A stretch of DNA of 44,223 nucleotides from Hippea sp964442345 (GTDB lineage: Bacteria > Campylobacterota_A > Desulfurellia > Desulfurellales > Hippeaceae): positions 1 through 44,223 of the forward strand of contig CAYTZD010000003.1 in the NCBI GenBank assembly GCA_964442345.1, given 5' to 3'. The notes beneath the pieces are model-generated. The model saw only the letters and a program-made list of their open reading frames with translations, was not told the DNA's origin and made no database searches. Position 1 is the first letter of the stretch. Every line of letters starts with the position of its first letter. Below are positions 25,266 to 34,408 of the stretch, one piece after another. A program made the translations under genes and the position numbers.

Positions 25266-25820
25266 GTGAATACTATAATTCTTATTCTTTTAGGTGTTAT
25301 CTTAATACTCATAATAGCCGTTATCTATTATTACAACAAGTTTGTAAAGCTTAAGAACATGATAGACAATGCATGGAGCGACATAGATGTTCAGCTAAAA
25401 CGAAGATACGATTTAATCCCAAACTTAGTCGAAACAGTCAAAGGATATGCAAAACACGAAAGAGAAACACTTGAAAATGTTATAAAAGCAAGAAATATGG
25501 CAATGAATGCAACAGGCATTCAAGATAAAGCCCAAAAAGAAAGTATGCTTACAGATGCCTTAAAAACAATCTTTGCATTAGCAGAAAACTATCCCGACTT
25601 AAAAGCCAATCAGAACTTTCTTGACTTACAAAAAACATTATCAGATATTGAAAACGAGATTCAGCTTGCAAGAAGGTATTACAATGCCGTTGTTAGGGAT
25701 TACAATGTCTTGTGCGAATCCTTCCCTTCTGTTTTAATAGCCAATCAGTTTGGATTCAAAAAACGAGAGTTCTTTGAAATAGAAGAAAAAGAAAGGGAAA
25801 ATGTTAAGGTTAAATTCTAA
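25266..25820 (+). CDS. lemA: LemA family membrane protein
   Basis: One N-terminal membrane helix (about 3-24) followed by the LemA helical domain. YNKFVKLKNMIDNAWSDIDVQLKRRYDLIPNLVETVKGYAKHE is the diagnostic block (cited here from about residue 24 to 66), and RRYYNAVVRDYN plus FPSVLIANQFGFKKREFFE close the family domain. 184 aa is normal. Starts with GTG after AGGGGGT. It overlaps the DUF2207 gene by 20 bases; LemA and DUF2207 proteins are a common pair whose biochemical role is not established. Confidence 0.94.
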   Translation: MNTIILILLGVILILIIAVIYYYNKFVKLKNMIDNAWSDIDVQLKRRYDLIPNLVETVKGYAKHERETLENVIKARNMAMNATGIQDKAQKESMLTDALKTIFALAENYPDLKANQNFLDLQKTLSDIENEIQLARRYYNAVVRDYNVLCESFPSVLIANQFGFKKREFFEIEEKERENVKVKF

Positions 25821-27513
25821 ACTACTTCTTGTTATACTTTTTTTAATCGCACTTTTTCCTATCTCATCAAATGCAGAATACTTTTACATAAAGGATTACA
25901 ATGTAAATCTTTATATACATAAAGATGCAATAATCGATGTTGAAGAGACAATCAAGGTTCATTTCTTGCAACCAAGACACGGGATTATAAGAAAAATCCC
26001 TTATAAGTATAGGGTATCTGACTCTGCAAAAAAGCATTTCAGAACTTCTGGGAACTATTATAAGATATCAATCTACAACATAAATGTTGAAAATTTCAAA
26101 TACTCAATCAGCAAAAGGGATAAATACCTATACATAAAAATTGGCGATAGATTGAAGTATGTAAACGGCGATGTTGTCTATAAAATCAGCTATACGATAA
26201 ATGGAGCGATTAACTTTTTCAAAGACCACTCAGAACTTTACTACAACATCATAGGCCACGAATGGCCTGTAAAGATAGAAAACGCTTCGTTTGAGATAAT
26301 GCTTCCAACTGCCTTGCCAAAATCATCAATAAAATATCTCGTGTTTAGTGGAACATACGGATCAACACATAAAGAAGAAGCCACATATTCAGATGGAATA
26401 TTGAGCTGTGAACTTACGCATCAATTAAAACCAAAAAACGGCTTAACCGTTATTCTATGGCTACCAAAGGGATATTTAGAAAAGAGTTTCATAGGCAGCA
26501 TAAAACTATTCCTTCTAAACAATAAAATCTTTGCTTTGCCTATATTTACATTTCTTATACTGTTTCTTATCTGGTATTACAAAGGTAAAGATAGAAAGAT
26601 ACCCATTATGGTAAGGTATAAGCCACCAGAGAACATAACACCTGCAGAAGCTGGCGTCTTAATAAACGACAGAATAGACAACCACGACCTTATATCTTTA
26701 ATCTTCTGGTGGGCAAACAAAGGATACTTAGAGATTGAAGAGACAACGAAAAAATCAGCCATCTTTAACAAAAAAGACATCGTTTTAATAAAAAAGAAGG
26801 ATTTAGAAGACGACGCAGAAGAGTATGAAAAAATAATATTCAACGGACTATTTCCAGATAAAAAGATAAATGTTGTGCGTGTAAGCTCTCTGAAAAATAA
26901 ATTTTACGATACGATGGAGCTTGCAAAAAAGACACTCAACGAAAGAATAAAAGAAGACAACCTTTACACAAAAGGCTCAAGGGGAATCGGTATAGCCTTA
27001 ATCATCTTAAGCGCGATTATGCTGGGATTTGCCTTTCAAAGTTTTCTTAATTTTTCTATCTCTTCTGCTGTAGCTTTTCTTCTGACAGCTATAATATGTT
27101 TTATCTTTGGACGGATTATGCCACAAAAAACATCGATTGGACTAAAAAAATATGCCGCTATAAAGGGATTCAAAGAATTTATGGATAGAGCTGAAAAAGA
27201 CAGACTAAAAAGACTACTTGATGAGAATCCAAACTATTTCTTTGATACATTGGCTTATGCCATTGCATTCGGAGACTTGAAGAAGTGGGCTGAGAAATTT
27301 AAGGATTTAAGCATTCAACCACCAAGTTGGTATAGAAGCGAACACTTTCACACCTTCAGCGTAATGAGTTTTGCCAACAGCATAGACCACAACATATCGA
27401 CGATGGCAGCAGAATTCACTGCTTCACCATCAGGCAGCGGCTTAAGTGGATTTTCAGGCGGTGGTGGATTCTCAGGTGGTGGTATGGGTGGCGGCGGCGG
27501 AAGTAGCTGGTAG
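25801..27513 (+). CDS. DUF2207 domain membrane protein with Gly-rich C-terminus
   Basis: Signal peptide (about 1-25, ending SNA) then a beta-rich extracytoplasmic DUF2207 domain (IDVEETIKVHF, HGIIRKIPYKYR), a membrane helix near 235-255, a cytoplasmic or juxtamembrane winged-helix-like region (PPENITPAEAGVLINDRID, LISLIFWWANKGYLEIEE), two more hydrophobic helices near 395-440, and a tail GLSGFSGGGGFSGGGMGGGG ending SSW, the usual glycine-rich end of this family. 570 aa, typical. Translated from within the lemA end, so the two products probably act together in the envelope. Role unknown. Confidence 0.9.
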   Translation: MLRLNSKLLLVILFLIALFPISSNAEYFYIKDYNVNLYIHKDAIIDVEETIKVHFLQPRHGIIRKIPYKYRVSDSAKKHFRTSGNYYKISIYNINVENFKYSISKRDKYLYIKIGDRLKYVNGDVVYKISYTINGAINFFKDHSELYYNIIGHEWPVKIENASFEIMLPTALPKSSIKYLVFSGTYGSTHKEEATYSDGILSCELTHQLKPKNGLTVILWLPKGYLEKSFIGSIKLFLLNNKIFALPIFTFLILFLIWYYKGKDRKIPIMVRYKPPENITPAEAGVLINDRIDNHDLISLIFWWANKGYLEIEETTKKSAIFNKKDIVLIKKKDLEDDAEEYEKIIFNGLFPDKKINVVRVSSLKNKFYDTMELAKKTLNERIKEDNLYTKGSRGIGIALIILSAIMLGFAFQSFLNFSISSAVAFLLTAIICFIFGRIMPQKTSIGLKKYAAIKGFKEFMDRAEKDRLKRLLDENPNYFFDTLAYAIAFGDLKKWAEKFKDLSIQPPSWYRSEHFHTFSVMSFANSIDHNISTMAAEFTASPSGSGLSGFSGGGGFSGGGMGGGGGSSW

Positions 27514-27537
27514 GCAACAAAAATTATCAAATTATTG

Positions 27538-27566
27538 TTGAATTAATCAAATAATAATGCTAATTT
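27538..27566 (+). promoter_or_regulatory. Promoter of the Cache-GGDEF gene (short leader)
   Basis: TTGAAT (27538-27543), 17 bases, TAATTT (27561-27566). Only 11 bases separate the -10 from the ATG, so the transcript leader would be about 4-6 bases and no Shine-Dalgarno is present. Confidence 0.5.
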
Positions 27567-27577
27567 AACTCTTTGGT

Positions 27578-28390
27578 ATGAAAGAAGAGAAGAGAATAAG
27601 AAATAGCTTCATAGTCCTTTCTATAGTTTTGTTAACCGCTTCTCTTATCTTTACAGTTTTTATCTTCTATAAAGACCTTACAGCCATTCACAAAGAAATT
27701 CTTAAAGATTATCAGACCGTTTTCATACATAAAAGCAAAAGTGGCATTAAGAATATAGTAAACTATTTTATCGAAAGCATAAATTTTGAGAGAAAAAACA
27801 CCATTAAAGAGATAAAACTCTCACTTCGCAAGAAAGCAGAGAAAATAGAAAATGCAATGATGAGTTTTAAAAAAGAGAAAGATAGAGAAGAGTTTTTAAA
27901 AATGATTTCTCATAATGACTATTCTATTTGCATAATTTCTCTTGAAAGAAAAAAGTTCTATTGTCCTATCTCAAAAATAAAAAACAATAAAGAAACGCTA
28001 TTAAAGCTTATAGATACTGCCAAAACCAAACCAGATTTCAAAACAATCTATTTAAAATCTAAAGACGGTAATAAAAACAAGTATTTAATTTTCACCGTTT
28101 ACAATGCAAAAGAAAAGTATTATATCTCAACACTTGAAAACCTAACAAAAGTAGAAGAGAAACTAAAGGATAATTTTAAAAAAGAGATAAATAGTTTCAG
28201 ATACGGAATATCGAGAAAAAGATACATGTTTGTATTAAAAATTGAAAAACAAAATGGAAAAATAAAGGTCATAAGACTTGTAGATCCAAACAGTCCAAAA
28301 AGCTTATTAAATAAAGAGATACCTTTAGATACAAAAGATATAAACGGCCATGAATTTGTAAAAGAGATTGTAAATATCGCTCTAAACAAA
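27578..28390 (+). CDS. Diguanylate cyclase, N-terminal Cache sensor part (interrupted by gap)
   Basis: N-terminal half of a membrane sensor diguanylate cyclase. One membrane helix (about 10-31) is followed by a long helical stalk (to about 105) and a periplasmic sensor resembling a Cache_2 domain: the repeat units around YSICIISLERKKFYCP and RYMFVLKIEKQNG, then VDPNSPKSLLNKEIPL and INGHEFVKEIVNIALNK, the last normally followed by a GxG and aromatic motif, here lost in the gap. 271 codons are visible. The second part lies at 28491-29222. Continuous reading requires that the true gap be a multiple of three, so the 100-N filler is the wrong length. Confidence 0.85.
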
Positions 28391-28490
28391 NNNNNNNNNN
28401 NNNNNNNNNNNNNNNNNNNNNNNNNNNNNNNNNNNNNNNNNNNNNNNNNNNNNNNNNNNNNNNNNNNNNNNNNNNNNNNNNNNNNNNNNN
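28391..28490. other. Assembly gap (100 N) inside a diguanylate cyclase gene
   Basis: Exactly 100 N. It begins on a codon boundary of the upstream frame, and the downstream frame opens on the first base after it. It should hide the Cache domain end, a second membrane helix and the start of the PAS domain. Confidence 0.99.
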
Positions 28491-29222
28491 GTAAAAGAAG
28501 AAGACTTACTTAATGGAATAATAGAAGATGAGACGGTTGAAAGAATAAGAAGGGTTGCTATAGAATTCTTTGAAAAAAACATAAAAGCTCCTGACATAAA
28601 AATAAGGGAGTGCAAAACAGGCGAAAGCTACATAGAGATGTATCAGTCGATATTCACAGATACAAAAGGCAAACCTGCAGGTGTTATAGGCGTAATATTT
28701 GACATAACGACAAAGAAAAAAGAAGAGAACAAGCTAAAGCAGATAAGCATCAGAGACGAACTTACAGGACTTTACAATCGCAGATACTTCAACGAGATAT
28801 TAAAAAAGGAAGCTCAGCGTGCATTCCGATACAAAGAACCACTGTCAATGATAATGTACGATATAGACCACTTTAAAAGGGTAAATGACACCTATGGCCA
28901 CATGGTAGGCGATGAAGTTTTAAAGAAGTTAAGTGAAATCATCAAATCTAATGTAAGAAATTCAGATTACATATTCAGAACTGGCGGAGAAGAATTTACC
29001 ATTCTTCTGCCAGGTACGGACTTAGAGAAAGCATATAAAGTGGCGGAAAAATTAAGAAAACGCATAGAGAATGAAATCTTTGACAAGGTAGGAAAAATAA
29101 CAATCAGTCTTGGCGTTGCTCAATATTCAGAGAACGAATCAACAGATAACTTCATAAGACGCACGGATAAGGCTTTATACTCCTCAAAAGAGAACGGAAG
29201 AAATAGAACTTCAATAGGATAA
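28491..29222 (+). CDS. Diguanylate cyclase, PAS-GGDEF part (continuation after gap)
   Basis: Makes c-di-GMP from two GTP. The frame is open from the first base after the gap, reading VKEEDLLNGIIEDETVERI. A PAS-like domain follows, ending GVIGVIFDITTKKKEE, then the cyclase: RDELTGLYNRRYF, MYDIDHFKRVNDTYGH (metal-binding Asp) and the active-site variant GGEEF, a functional form in many cyclases. The inhibitory I-site RNSD lies five residues before GGEEF, so product inhibition is expected. 243 aa. Ends 12 bases inside the convergent cbiB gene. Confidence 0.92.
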   Translation, partial: VKEEDLLNGIIEDETVERIRRVAIEFFEKNIKAPDIKIRECKTGESYIEMYQSIFTDTKGKPAGVIGVIFDITTKKKEENKLKQISIRDELTGLYNRRYFNEILKKEAQRAFRYKEPLSMIMYDIDHFKRVNDTYGHMVGDEVLKKLSEIIKSNVRNSDYIFRTGGEEFTILLPGTDLEKAYKVAEKLRKRIENEIFDKVGKITISLGVAQYSENESTDNFIRRTDKALYSSKENGRNRTSIG

Positions 29223-30200
29223 AGGCACCATCATCAAAAACAGAAAAGTTGAAAAAGACAAGAAAGAAGATGCATTAAGCAATCGAACTGCTGCTATTAT
29301 ATCAGAAACATCAGCCTTTCTGCTAAATTCTCCTATTTTGGGTTTGTTAACCCAGACACCGTCGTATTTTGTTTTTCCGCCAAGCGTTAGCTTTAAGCTG
29401 CCTGAGAATGCACTCATCGAATGAGCCGAATTGGGACTTGAATGCGCCTTTCTATACCTTCCAAATGTGTATATGGTGCTTTCAAAGCCATAGCCTACTA
29501 AAACAGAAGCCAACGCAACAAACACGATACTCAACCTTGCCGGTATAAAGTTCAAAACATCGTCAAACTTAGCAGCAAATCTGCCAAACTCAATATATCG
29601 TTCGTTTTTGTAGCCTATCATAGAATCAAAAGTGCTAATCGTTTTAAAAAGCAAAACACCAGCAATGCCAAACAGAGAAAAATAAAACATAACCGACAGA
29701 ACACCGTCAACATAATTTTCAGAGACAGATTCAACCGTTGACCTTATGATTTTATCTTCTTCCATATCGTCGGTATCTCTGCTGACCATATACGAAAGAA
29801 AAAGTCGCGCTTTCTGTATATCCCTATTTTTTAAGGCTTCATAAACCCTGAGTGCATGATCTTTTAGAGATTTTACGCTAATTGATGAAAAAAATATGTA
29901 AGTTGCAATAAGAGAGTAAAAAAGCCTAACAAAAAAGTAATCTCTATAAATCACAAAGAGCATGATAACAACAAAAGCAAAACTAAAAACAATAAACAGG
30001 ACAAACAAGACGCATAAAAAACCTGCAAAAAGCTTATCTTTAAAAGGATAAAAAACATTCTCAAATAGCCGTATCAATTTTCCTATCCAGACAACAGGGT
30101 GAATTTTAGCAGGTGGCTCACCAAAGAAGTAATCCAAAATAAATCCAACAGCAAACGCTATGGCATTATAATAGACAAGCTGAGAGATTATCTCTTTCAT
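29211..30200 (-). CDS. cbiB: Adenosylcobinamide-phosphate synthase CbiB
   Basis: Membrane enzyme that attaches the aminopropanol (phosphate) linker to adenosylcobyric acid. Signature FILDYFFGEPPAKIHPVVWIGKLI at the N-terminus (residues about 21-44), VSRDTDDMEEDKIIRSTVESVSEN and the AHSSPNSAHSMSAFSGSL block are all characteristic. About five membrane helices, 329 aa. Last gene of the cob operon, ATGA-coupled to cbiP, and convergent with the cyclase gene with a 12-base 3' overlap and no visible terminator between them. Confidence 0.95.
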   Translation of the reverse strand: MKEIISQLVYYNAIAFAVGFILDYFFGEPPAKIHPVVWIGKLIRLFENVFYPFKDKLFAGFLCVLFVLFIVFSFAFVVIMLFVIYRDYFFVRLFYSLIATYIFFSSISVKSLKDHALRVYEALKNRDIQKARLFLSYMVSRDTDDMEEDKIIRSTVESVSENYVDGVLSVMFYFSLFGIAGVLLFKTISTFDSMIGYKNERYIEFGRFAAKFDDVLNFIPARLSIVFVALASVLVGYGFESTIYTFGRYRKAHSSPNSAHSMSAFSGSLKLTLGGKTKYDGVWVNKPKIGEFSRKADVSDIIAAVRLLNASSFLSFSTFLFLMMVPLSY

Positions 30201-31585
30201 CTTATCATCTCATCAACAGGCAGGCTTTCTTCAACGATTCTGGCAAGTTCATTAAGCTGTTTGTCCTTCTCTTCTGCCACATCGATGTTGACTTTGACCT
30301 TTTTACCTATGATATCAAAGATAAACCTTAAAAAATCCTTATTGTTGAATATGCCATGCAGATATGTGCCTATGATTTTCTTATTCTCATCAAACACACA
30401 AACATTGCTATCTTCTGTAAGCTGAATAACATCTTCAACTTCTGATAAACCGTGATGAATCTCATAACCTTCAAGGTTTGCACCTTCTAAATGGTTTATG
30501 CCTTTGTAGGTTTTATTGATAAGCTTCTTATCCTTAGAAAATTCCGTTCTCATTTTCAAAAAGCCAAATCCCTTGTTTGATCCCACCTTCTCACCAAGCA
30601 TCTGATAACCACCACATACACCAATTAACAACTTTTTCGATAGAATCTTACGCAAAGCTTCGTAAAAACCTGCCTTATAAAGGTAATTCAAATCATAATC
30701 AACAGCTTTTGACCCAGGGATAATTACTATATCGCAATCATCAAGTGATGGTTTATTTAGAAAGCTAAGACTTACATCATCAATAAACTCAAAAACACCA
30801 AAATCGGTAAAATTCGACATATACGGCAGTTTTATCACGCAAATCTTGATTGAACCTTCCCTTTTTGATGGCTTAAATAAAGAATCTTCTTCGTCTAATT
30901 TCAACTTAACAAAAGGCACAACACCCAGAATCGGCACAGAACAATAATTTTTAAACATATCAAACGCAGGTTTTAGAAGGTTTAAGTCCCCTCTAAATTT
31001 GTTTATTATGAAACCTTTAATCAATGGTTTAAACCTATCTTCTATTAAATCAAATGTGCCTTTAAATGCGGCAAATACACCGCCTTTGTCTATATCGCCA
31101 ACAATGTAAGTATCTGCCTTTGCATAATCTGCCATTCTCAAATTTACGATGTCATACTGCTGAAGGTTTATCTCAGCAGGTGAGCCCGCACCTTCCATAA
31201 CGATAAAGTCGAACTCTCTTTTTAAGCTATCAAAGGCATCCTTTGCTATTTGAAAATGCTCATCTGCAAAGTTGTAATACTCACCATACGATACGCTTTT
31301 AAATGGCTTGCCTTTTCTTACAATGTATGTTTTGCCGCCGTCTGGTTTTAAAAGTATAGGGTTCATTCTCCAGTCTGGCATTACCCTTGCTGCTGTTGCC
31401 TGCAAATTTTGAGCTATGCTTATCTCAAAACCATCTGGCGTTGTAATACTGTTTAACGACATGTTTTGGGATTTAAACGGTGCAACAGAATATCCCTTAT
31501 TTGCCAAGATTCTACAGAATGCAGCCGTTATTATGCTTTTTCCAACACCTGATGCCGTCCCGCAAAACATTATTGCTTTAGCCAT
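30197..31585 (-). CDS. cbiP: Cobyric acid synthase CbiP/CobQ
   Basis: Amidates peripheral carboxylates of adenosylcobyrinic a,c-diamide using glutamine. N-terminal dethiobiotin-synthetase-like ATPase domain with FCGTASGVGKSIITAAF and PFKSQNMSLNS; C-terminal class I amidotransferase-like domain with the nucleophile in LIGVCGGYQMLG and the partner His in YLHGIF. 462 aa, slightly short for the family. AAGG precedes the ATG; overlaps its upstream neighbour by 8 bases. Confidence 0.95.
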   Translation of the reverse strand: MAKAIMFCGTASGVGKSIITAAFCRILANKGYSVAPFKSQNMSLNSITTPDGFEISIAQNLQATAARVMPDWRMNPILLKPDGGKTYIVRKGKPFKSVSYGEYYNFADEHFQIAKDAFDSLKREFDFIVMEGAGSPAEINLQQYDIVNLRMADYAKADTYIVGDIDKGGVFAAFKGTFDLIEDRFKPLIKGFIINKFRGDLNLLKPAFDMFKNYCSVPILGVVPFVKLKLDEEDSLFKPSKREGSIKICVIKLPYMSNFTDFGVFEFIDDVSLSFLNKPSLDDCDIVIIPGSKAVDYDLNYLYKAGFYEALRKILSKKLLIGVCGGYQMLGEKVGSNKGFGFLKMRTEFSKDKKLINKTYKGINHLEGANLEGYEIHHGLSEVEDVIQLTEDSNVCVFDENKKIIGTYLHGIFNNKDFLRFIFDIIGKKVKVNIDVAEEKDKQLNELARIVEESLPVDEMIR

Positions 31586-32609
31586 CTTTCATAACCTTCA
31601 AAAACGAATCCAAAAACTTCTCCATCGTTTTTTTATCCTTAATGGAAATCCTAAAGAATTTATCATTTAATCCCTTAAAATTCGAGCAATCCCTTATCAA
31701 AAAGCCTTCCTTTATCATCTTATCAAAAAGCCAGCCTGCATCTTTCTTTTTCAATTTAAATAGCAGAAAGTTTGTTCTACTTTCAAAGGTTTTAACATAC
31801 CCACTCTCTTCCATCTTCTCTTTTAGCCAATCTCTAACACTTACAATCTGACTTATTTTGTTAGAATAATCCATATTTAAAGCCCTTATAGCAAGTTCTT
31901 CTGCTAAAGCCGACACAGACCAGGAAAGGCTAATCTTATTAAGTCTTTTTATAATCTTCTTATTTGGAGTATATAGCCAGCCTACCCTTGCACCTGCAAG
32001 TCCATAAAGCTTTGAGAAGCTTCTCAAAACGGCAAAATTGTCGCTTTTTGCAAAATTAAAAACAGAAAAATCATCTGCAAATTCTATGTAAGACTCATCA
32101 ACAATAAAGAATGTATCCGTATTGTCTTCTATAAACAAAGCCAGTTCCTTAGACTGTATAAAACCACCTGTCGGATTATTCGGATTGCAGATAAATGCAA
32201 CATCGTGTCTGCTTTTTGCAAGCTTAAACCTAAAAGCTTTACTCTCTTCTGCAGACGCAAAATCAACTTTCATATCAAAGGCTTTGGCTAAAATCTCATA
32301 CTCAGAAAAGGTGGGCGCATAAATCAGTGCTTCTCTTTTTGAGAATACAGCGCACAAATCCTTAATAAGACTTAAACTGCCACTGCCTACAACTATCTTT
32401 TCTTTATCAAGAGAAAACTTTTCAGATATTGCATCTTTTAGTCTGTATGGCGTCTCTGAAAACAGACCAGAAAGCAAAAATTTATAATCTACACCATCAA
32501 ACAGAATATCTTCAGGCTCAACGGTATTGCTACTTAGATCTATAAGATTTTTCTTATCTATCCCATACTTCTTTGAAAAGTATAAAATATTACCACCATG
32601 TCTTAGCAT
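31578..32609 (-). CDS. cobD: L-threonine-O-3-phosphate decarboxylase, CobD/CobC type
   Basis: PLP enzyme of aminotransferase fold I. LRHGGNILYFSKKYGI at the start is typical of the cobalamin branch (CobC/CobD), CNPNNPTGG binds substrate and PLP, DESYIEF follows, and the PLP lysine lies in RSFSKLYGLAGARVGW. Histidinol-phosphate aminotransferases look similar, but location inside the cobalamin operon, directly before cbiP and cbiB, which use its aminopropanol-phosphate product, favours the decarboxylase. 343 aa. Starts 20 bases inside cobS. Confidence 0.88.
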   Translation of the reverse strand: MLRHGGNILYFSKKYGIDKKNLIDLSSNTVEPEDILFDGVDYKFLLSGLFSETPYRLKDAISEKFSLDKEKIVVGSGSLSLIKDLCAVFSKREALIYAPTFSEYEILAKAFDMKVDFASAEESKAFRFKLAKSRHDVAFICNPNNPTGGFIQSKELALFIEDNTDTFFIVDESYIEFADDFSVFNFAKSDNFAVLRSFSKLYGLAGARVGWLYTPNKKIIKRLNKISLSWSVSALAEELAIRALNMDYSNKISQIVSVRDWLKEKMEESGYVKTFESRTNFLLFKLKKKDAGWLFDKMIKEGFLIRDCSNFKGLNDKFFRISIKDKKTMEKFLDSFLKVMKDG

Positions 32610-33306
32610 ACAAACAGACCGCAGACAGTATTAAAACAAGTATAGTTTCTGTTGTCTCGATGGCAAAGCCTATCATATCTCCCGTTATAACACCCAATTT
32701 GCCTTTAAAATACTCAAAAAGCAAAAAACCGTATATAAAAAAGGCAGAATTTACAATCAGAGCAATCTTCAAAGGTAAAATAAAAAAGCTTACTGCCACG
32801 ATAAGGTATCCCAAAACAAAGTCCAAGAATTTAAACTCCTTAAAAAAAGCCAAAGCCGTTCCCTTTTTTCTGCCGTAAGGAAGCTTTTTCATAAGATAAA
32901 CAGCCATAAACCTTCCGTATGCAGGCAAAAGCAGATAAAAAGGCTTATACTTCAGCGTATAAAACCCAAGAAATTTAGCCATAAGCACAAAAAAGATGGC
33001 AAGGACGCCGAATGTCCCTATTCGGCTATCCTTCATTATCTTTAACATCTCATCTCTGTCTCTATGAGAGAAAAAGGCATCTGAAGCATCGGCAAGTCCG
33101 TCTATATGCAAGCCACCTGTTATAAAAACAAGATAAAACAGCATCAAGAAGGCAGATAAAGGCTTTTCTAAAAAGGATAGACCATAAAGACCAATTCCTA
33201 TAAGCAACCCGACAACAGGGAAAAATTTAACGCTTTCTTTTGCATCAAATTTACAGTTTATGCGTATAATCGTGAGAAACGATAAAGCGCTTAAAAGTGC
33301 GTTCAA
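32590..33306 (-). CDS. cobS: Cobalamin synthase CobS (adenosylcobinamide-GDP ribazoletransferase)
   Basis: Membrane enzyme joining alpha-ribazole (phosphate) to adenosylcobinamide-GDP. FITGGLHIDGLADASDAFFS, HRDRDEMLKIMKDSRIGTFG and the arrangement of about six hydrophobic helices identify it; the Asp-rich HIDGLADASD is the metal-binding active site. 238 aa. Starts with TTG, overlapping the cobT stop as TTGA, with GAGG seven bases upstream. Confidence 0.95.
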   Translation of the reverse strand: MNALLSALSFLTIIRINCKFDAKESVKFFPVVGLLIGIGLYGLSFLEKPLSAFLMLFYLVFITGGLHIDGLADASDAFFSHRDRDEMLKIMKDSRIGTFGVLAIFFVLMAKFLGFYTLKYKPFYLLLPAYGRFMAVYLMKKLPYGRKKGTALAFFKEFKFLDFVLGYLIVAVSFFILPLKIALIVNSAFFIYGFLLFEYFKGKLGVITGDMIGFAIETTETILVLILSAVCLYAKTWW

Positions 33307-34376
33307 GATTCAGCCTCTGATACGCCTGCTTCTTCAAATGTTGCAACTTCTTTTATTATTCTTGCTGCAGCATCTACAATATGCATGGCAAGTGTCGCAC
33401 CTGTCCCTTCACCAAGTCTCATATTCAATCTCAAGATTGGCTCAAGGCCTAAATATTCAAGCATAAGTTTATGTCCCTTCTCTTCTGACAAGTGTCCTGC
33501 AAACATGTAATCTTTAACATTCTCGTTTAGCCTATAGGCTATTAAAGCTGCTGCAGTTGATATAAAACCATCGATAATAACGGGAATCCTGTTATATGCC
33601 GCAGCAAGAATGACACCTGCAATACCTGCAATCTCAAGTCCACCAACCTTAGAAAGCACATCAATCGGATCGTTCCTATCTGGTTTGTTTAATTCTATGG
33701 CTTTCTTAATAGCGTTTATCTTTTTTGAATAGGCATCGTCATTTATAAGTGTGCCTCTTCCTGCTATCTCTTCTGGACTTTTATTTAAGACAACAGAAGC
33801 AATTGCAGCAGACGGCGTCGTATTGCCTATACCCATATCGCCTGTCGCTATAAGATTTAAACCTTCGTCTTTTATCTTCTTGTCTGCAACTTCAAAGCCA
33901 ACCATTACAGCATCTATGGCTTCTTCTCTGCTCATTGCTGCAGTTTTTGTCATATTTTCAGTTCCCTTTCTAACCTTCCTGCTGATAAACTCATTCTTGC
34001 CACTTATGGCTTCACTGTCAAAATCGCACTTGGTTCCAACATCACACACAATAACTTTGGCATTATTCTGCCTTGCAAGAACAGTAATCGTTGCCACATC
34101 ATTTATGAAGGCTTTAACCATCTCACATGTTACAACCTGTGGATATGCACTTACACCTTCTTCAACGACACCATGATCGCCTGCCATTACAAACACGCAC
34201 CTTTTGTCAGTTGAAGGCTTAAGTGTCCCTTGAATAGCACAAAGCTGCTCGGATATATCGTTTAGCCTACCCATCGCCCTAAATGGCATAATCAGCTTAG
34301 ATGTTTTCTCTTTAGCCTTTTGCAATATACCTTCGTCGTATCTATCTATGGCATTTACAATCTCTTCAAAGCGCAT
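33303..34376 (-). CDS. cobT: Nicotinate-nucleotide:dimethylbenzimidazole phosphoribosyltransferase CobT
   Basis: Activates the lower-ligand base to alpha-ribazole phosphate (family usually prefers 5,6-dimethylbenzimidazole). KPSTDKRCVFVMAGDHGVVEEGVSAYPQ (about 56-83), NVGTKC-like CDVGTKCDFD, ATGDMGIGNTTPSAAI and the catalytic Glu in RLGEGTGATLAM are clear. 357 aa, normal. First gene of the cob operon, with AGGGGG before the ATG and its own promoter; I find no cobalamin riboswitch in the 77-base leader region. Confidence 0.96.
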   Translation of the reverse strand: MRFEEIVNAIDRYDEGILQKAKEKTSKLIMPFRAMGRLNDISEQLCAIQGTLKPSTDKRCVFVMAGDHGVVEEGVSAYPQVVTCEMVKAFINDVATITVLARQNNAKVIVCDVGTKCDFDSEAISGKNEFISRKVRKGTENMTKTAAMSREEAIDAVMVGFEVADKKIKDEGLNLIATGDMGIGNTTPSAAIASVVLNKSPEEIAGRGTLINDDAYSKKINAIKKAIELNKPDRNDPIDVLSKVGGLEIAGIAGVILAAAYNRIPVIIDGFISTAAALIAYRLNENVKDYMFAGHLSEEKGHKLMLEYLGLEPILRLNMRLGEGTGATLAMHIVDAAARIIKEVATFEEAGVSEAES

Positions 34377-34408
34377 AAAACCCCCTGTTTGATAAACTTT
34401 AAAGACAT

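Noticed and set aside
27420..27510. Glycine-codon repeat at the DUF2207 end as a DNA repeat element
   Set aside because: It is the ordinary Gly-rich C-terminus of this protein family.
27514..27560. Two imperfect copies of TATCAAATTATT / AATCAAATAATA before the cyclase gene
   Set aside because: Short and AT-rich; chance similarity cannot be excluded and the segment already holds the promoter.
33751..34176. 141-codon plus-strand open frame opposite cobT
   Set aside because: Mirror of a certain gene; composition and lack of start signals mark it as a shadow.
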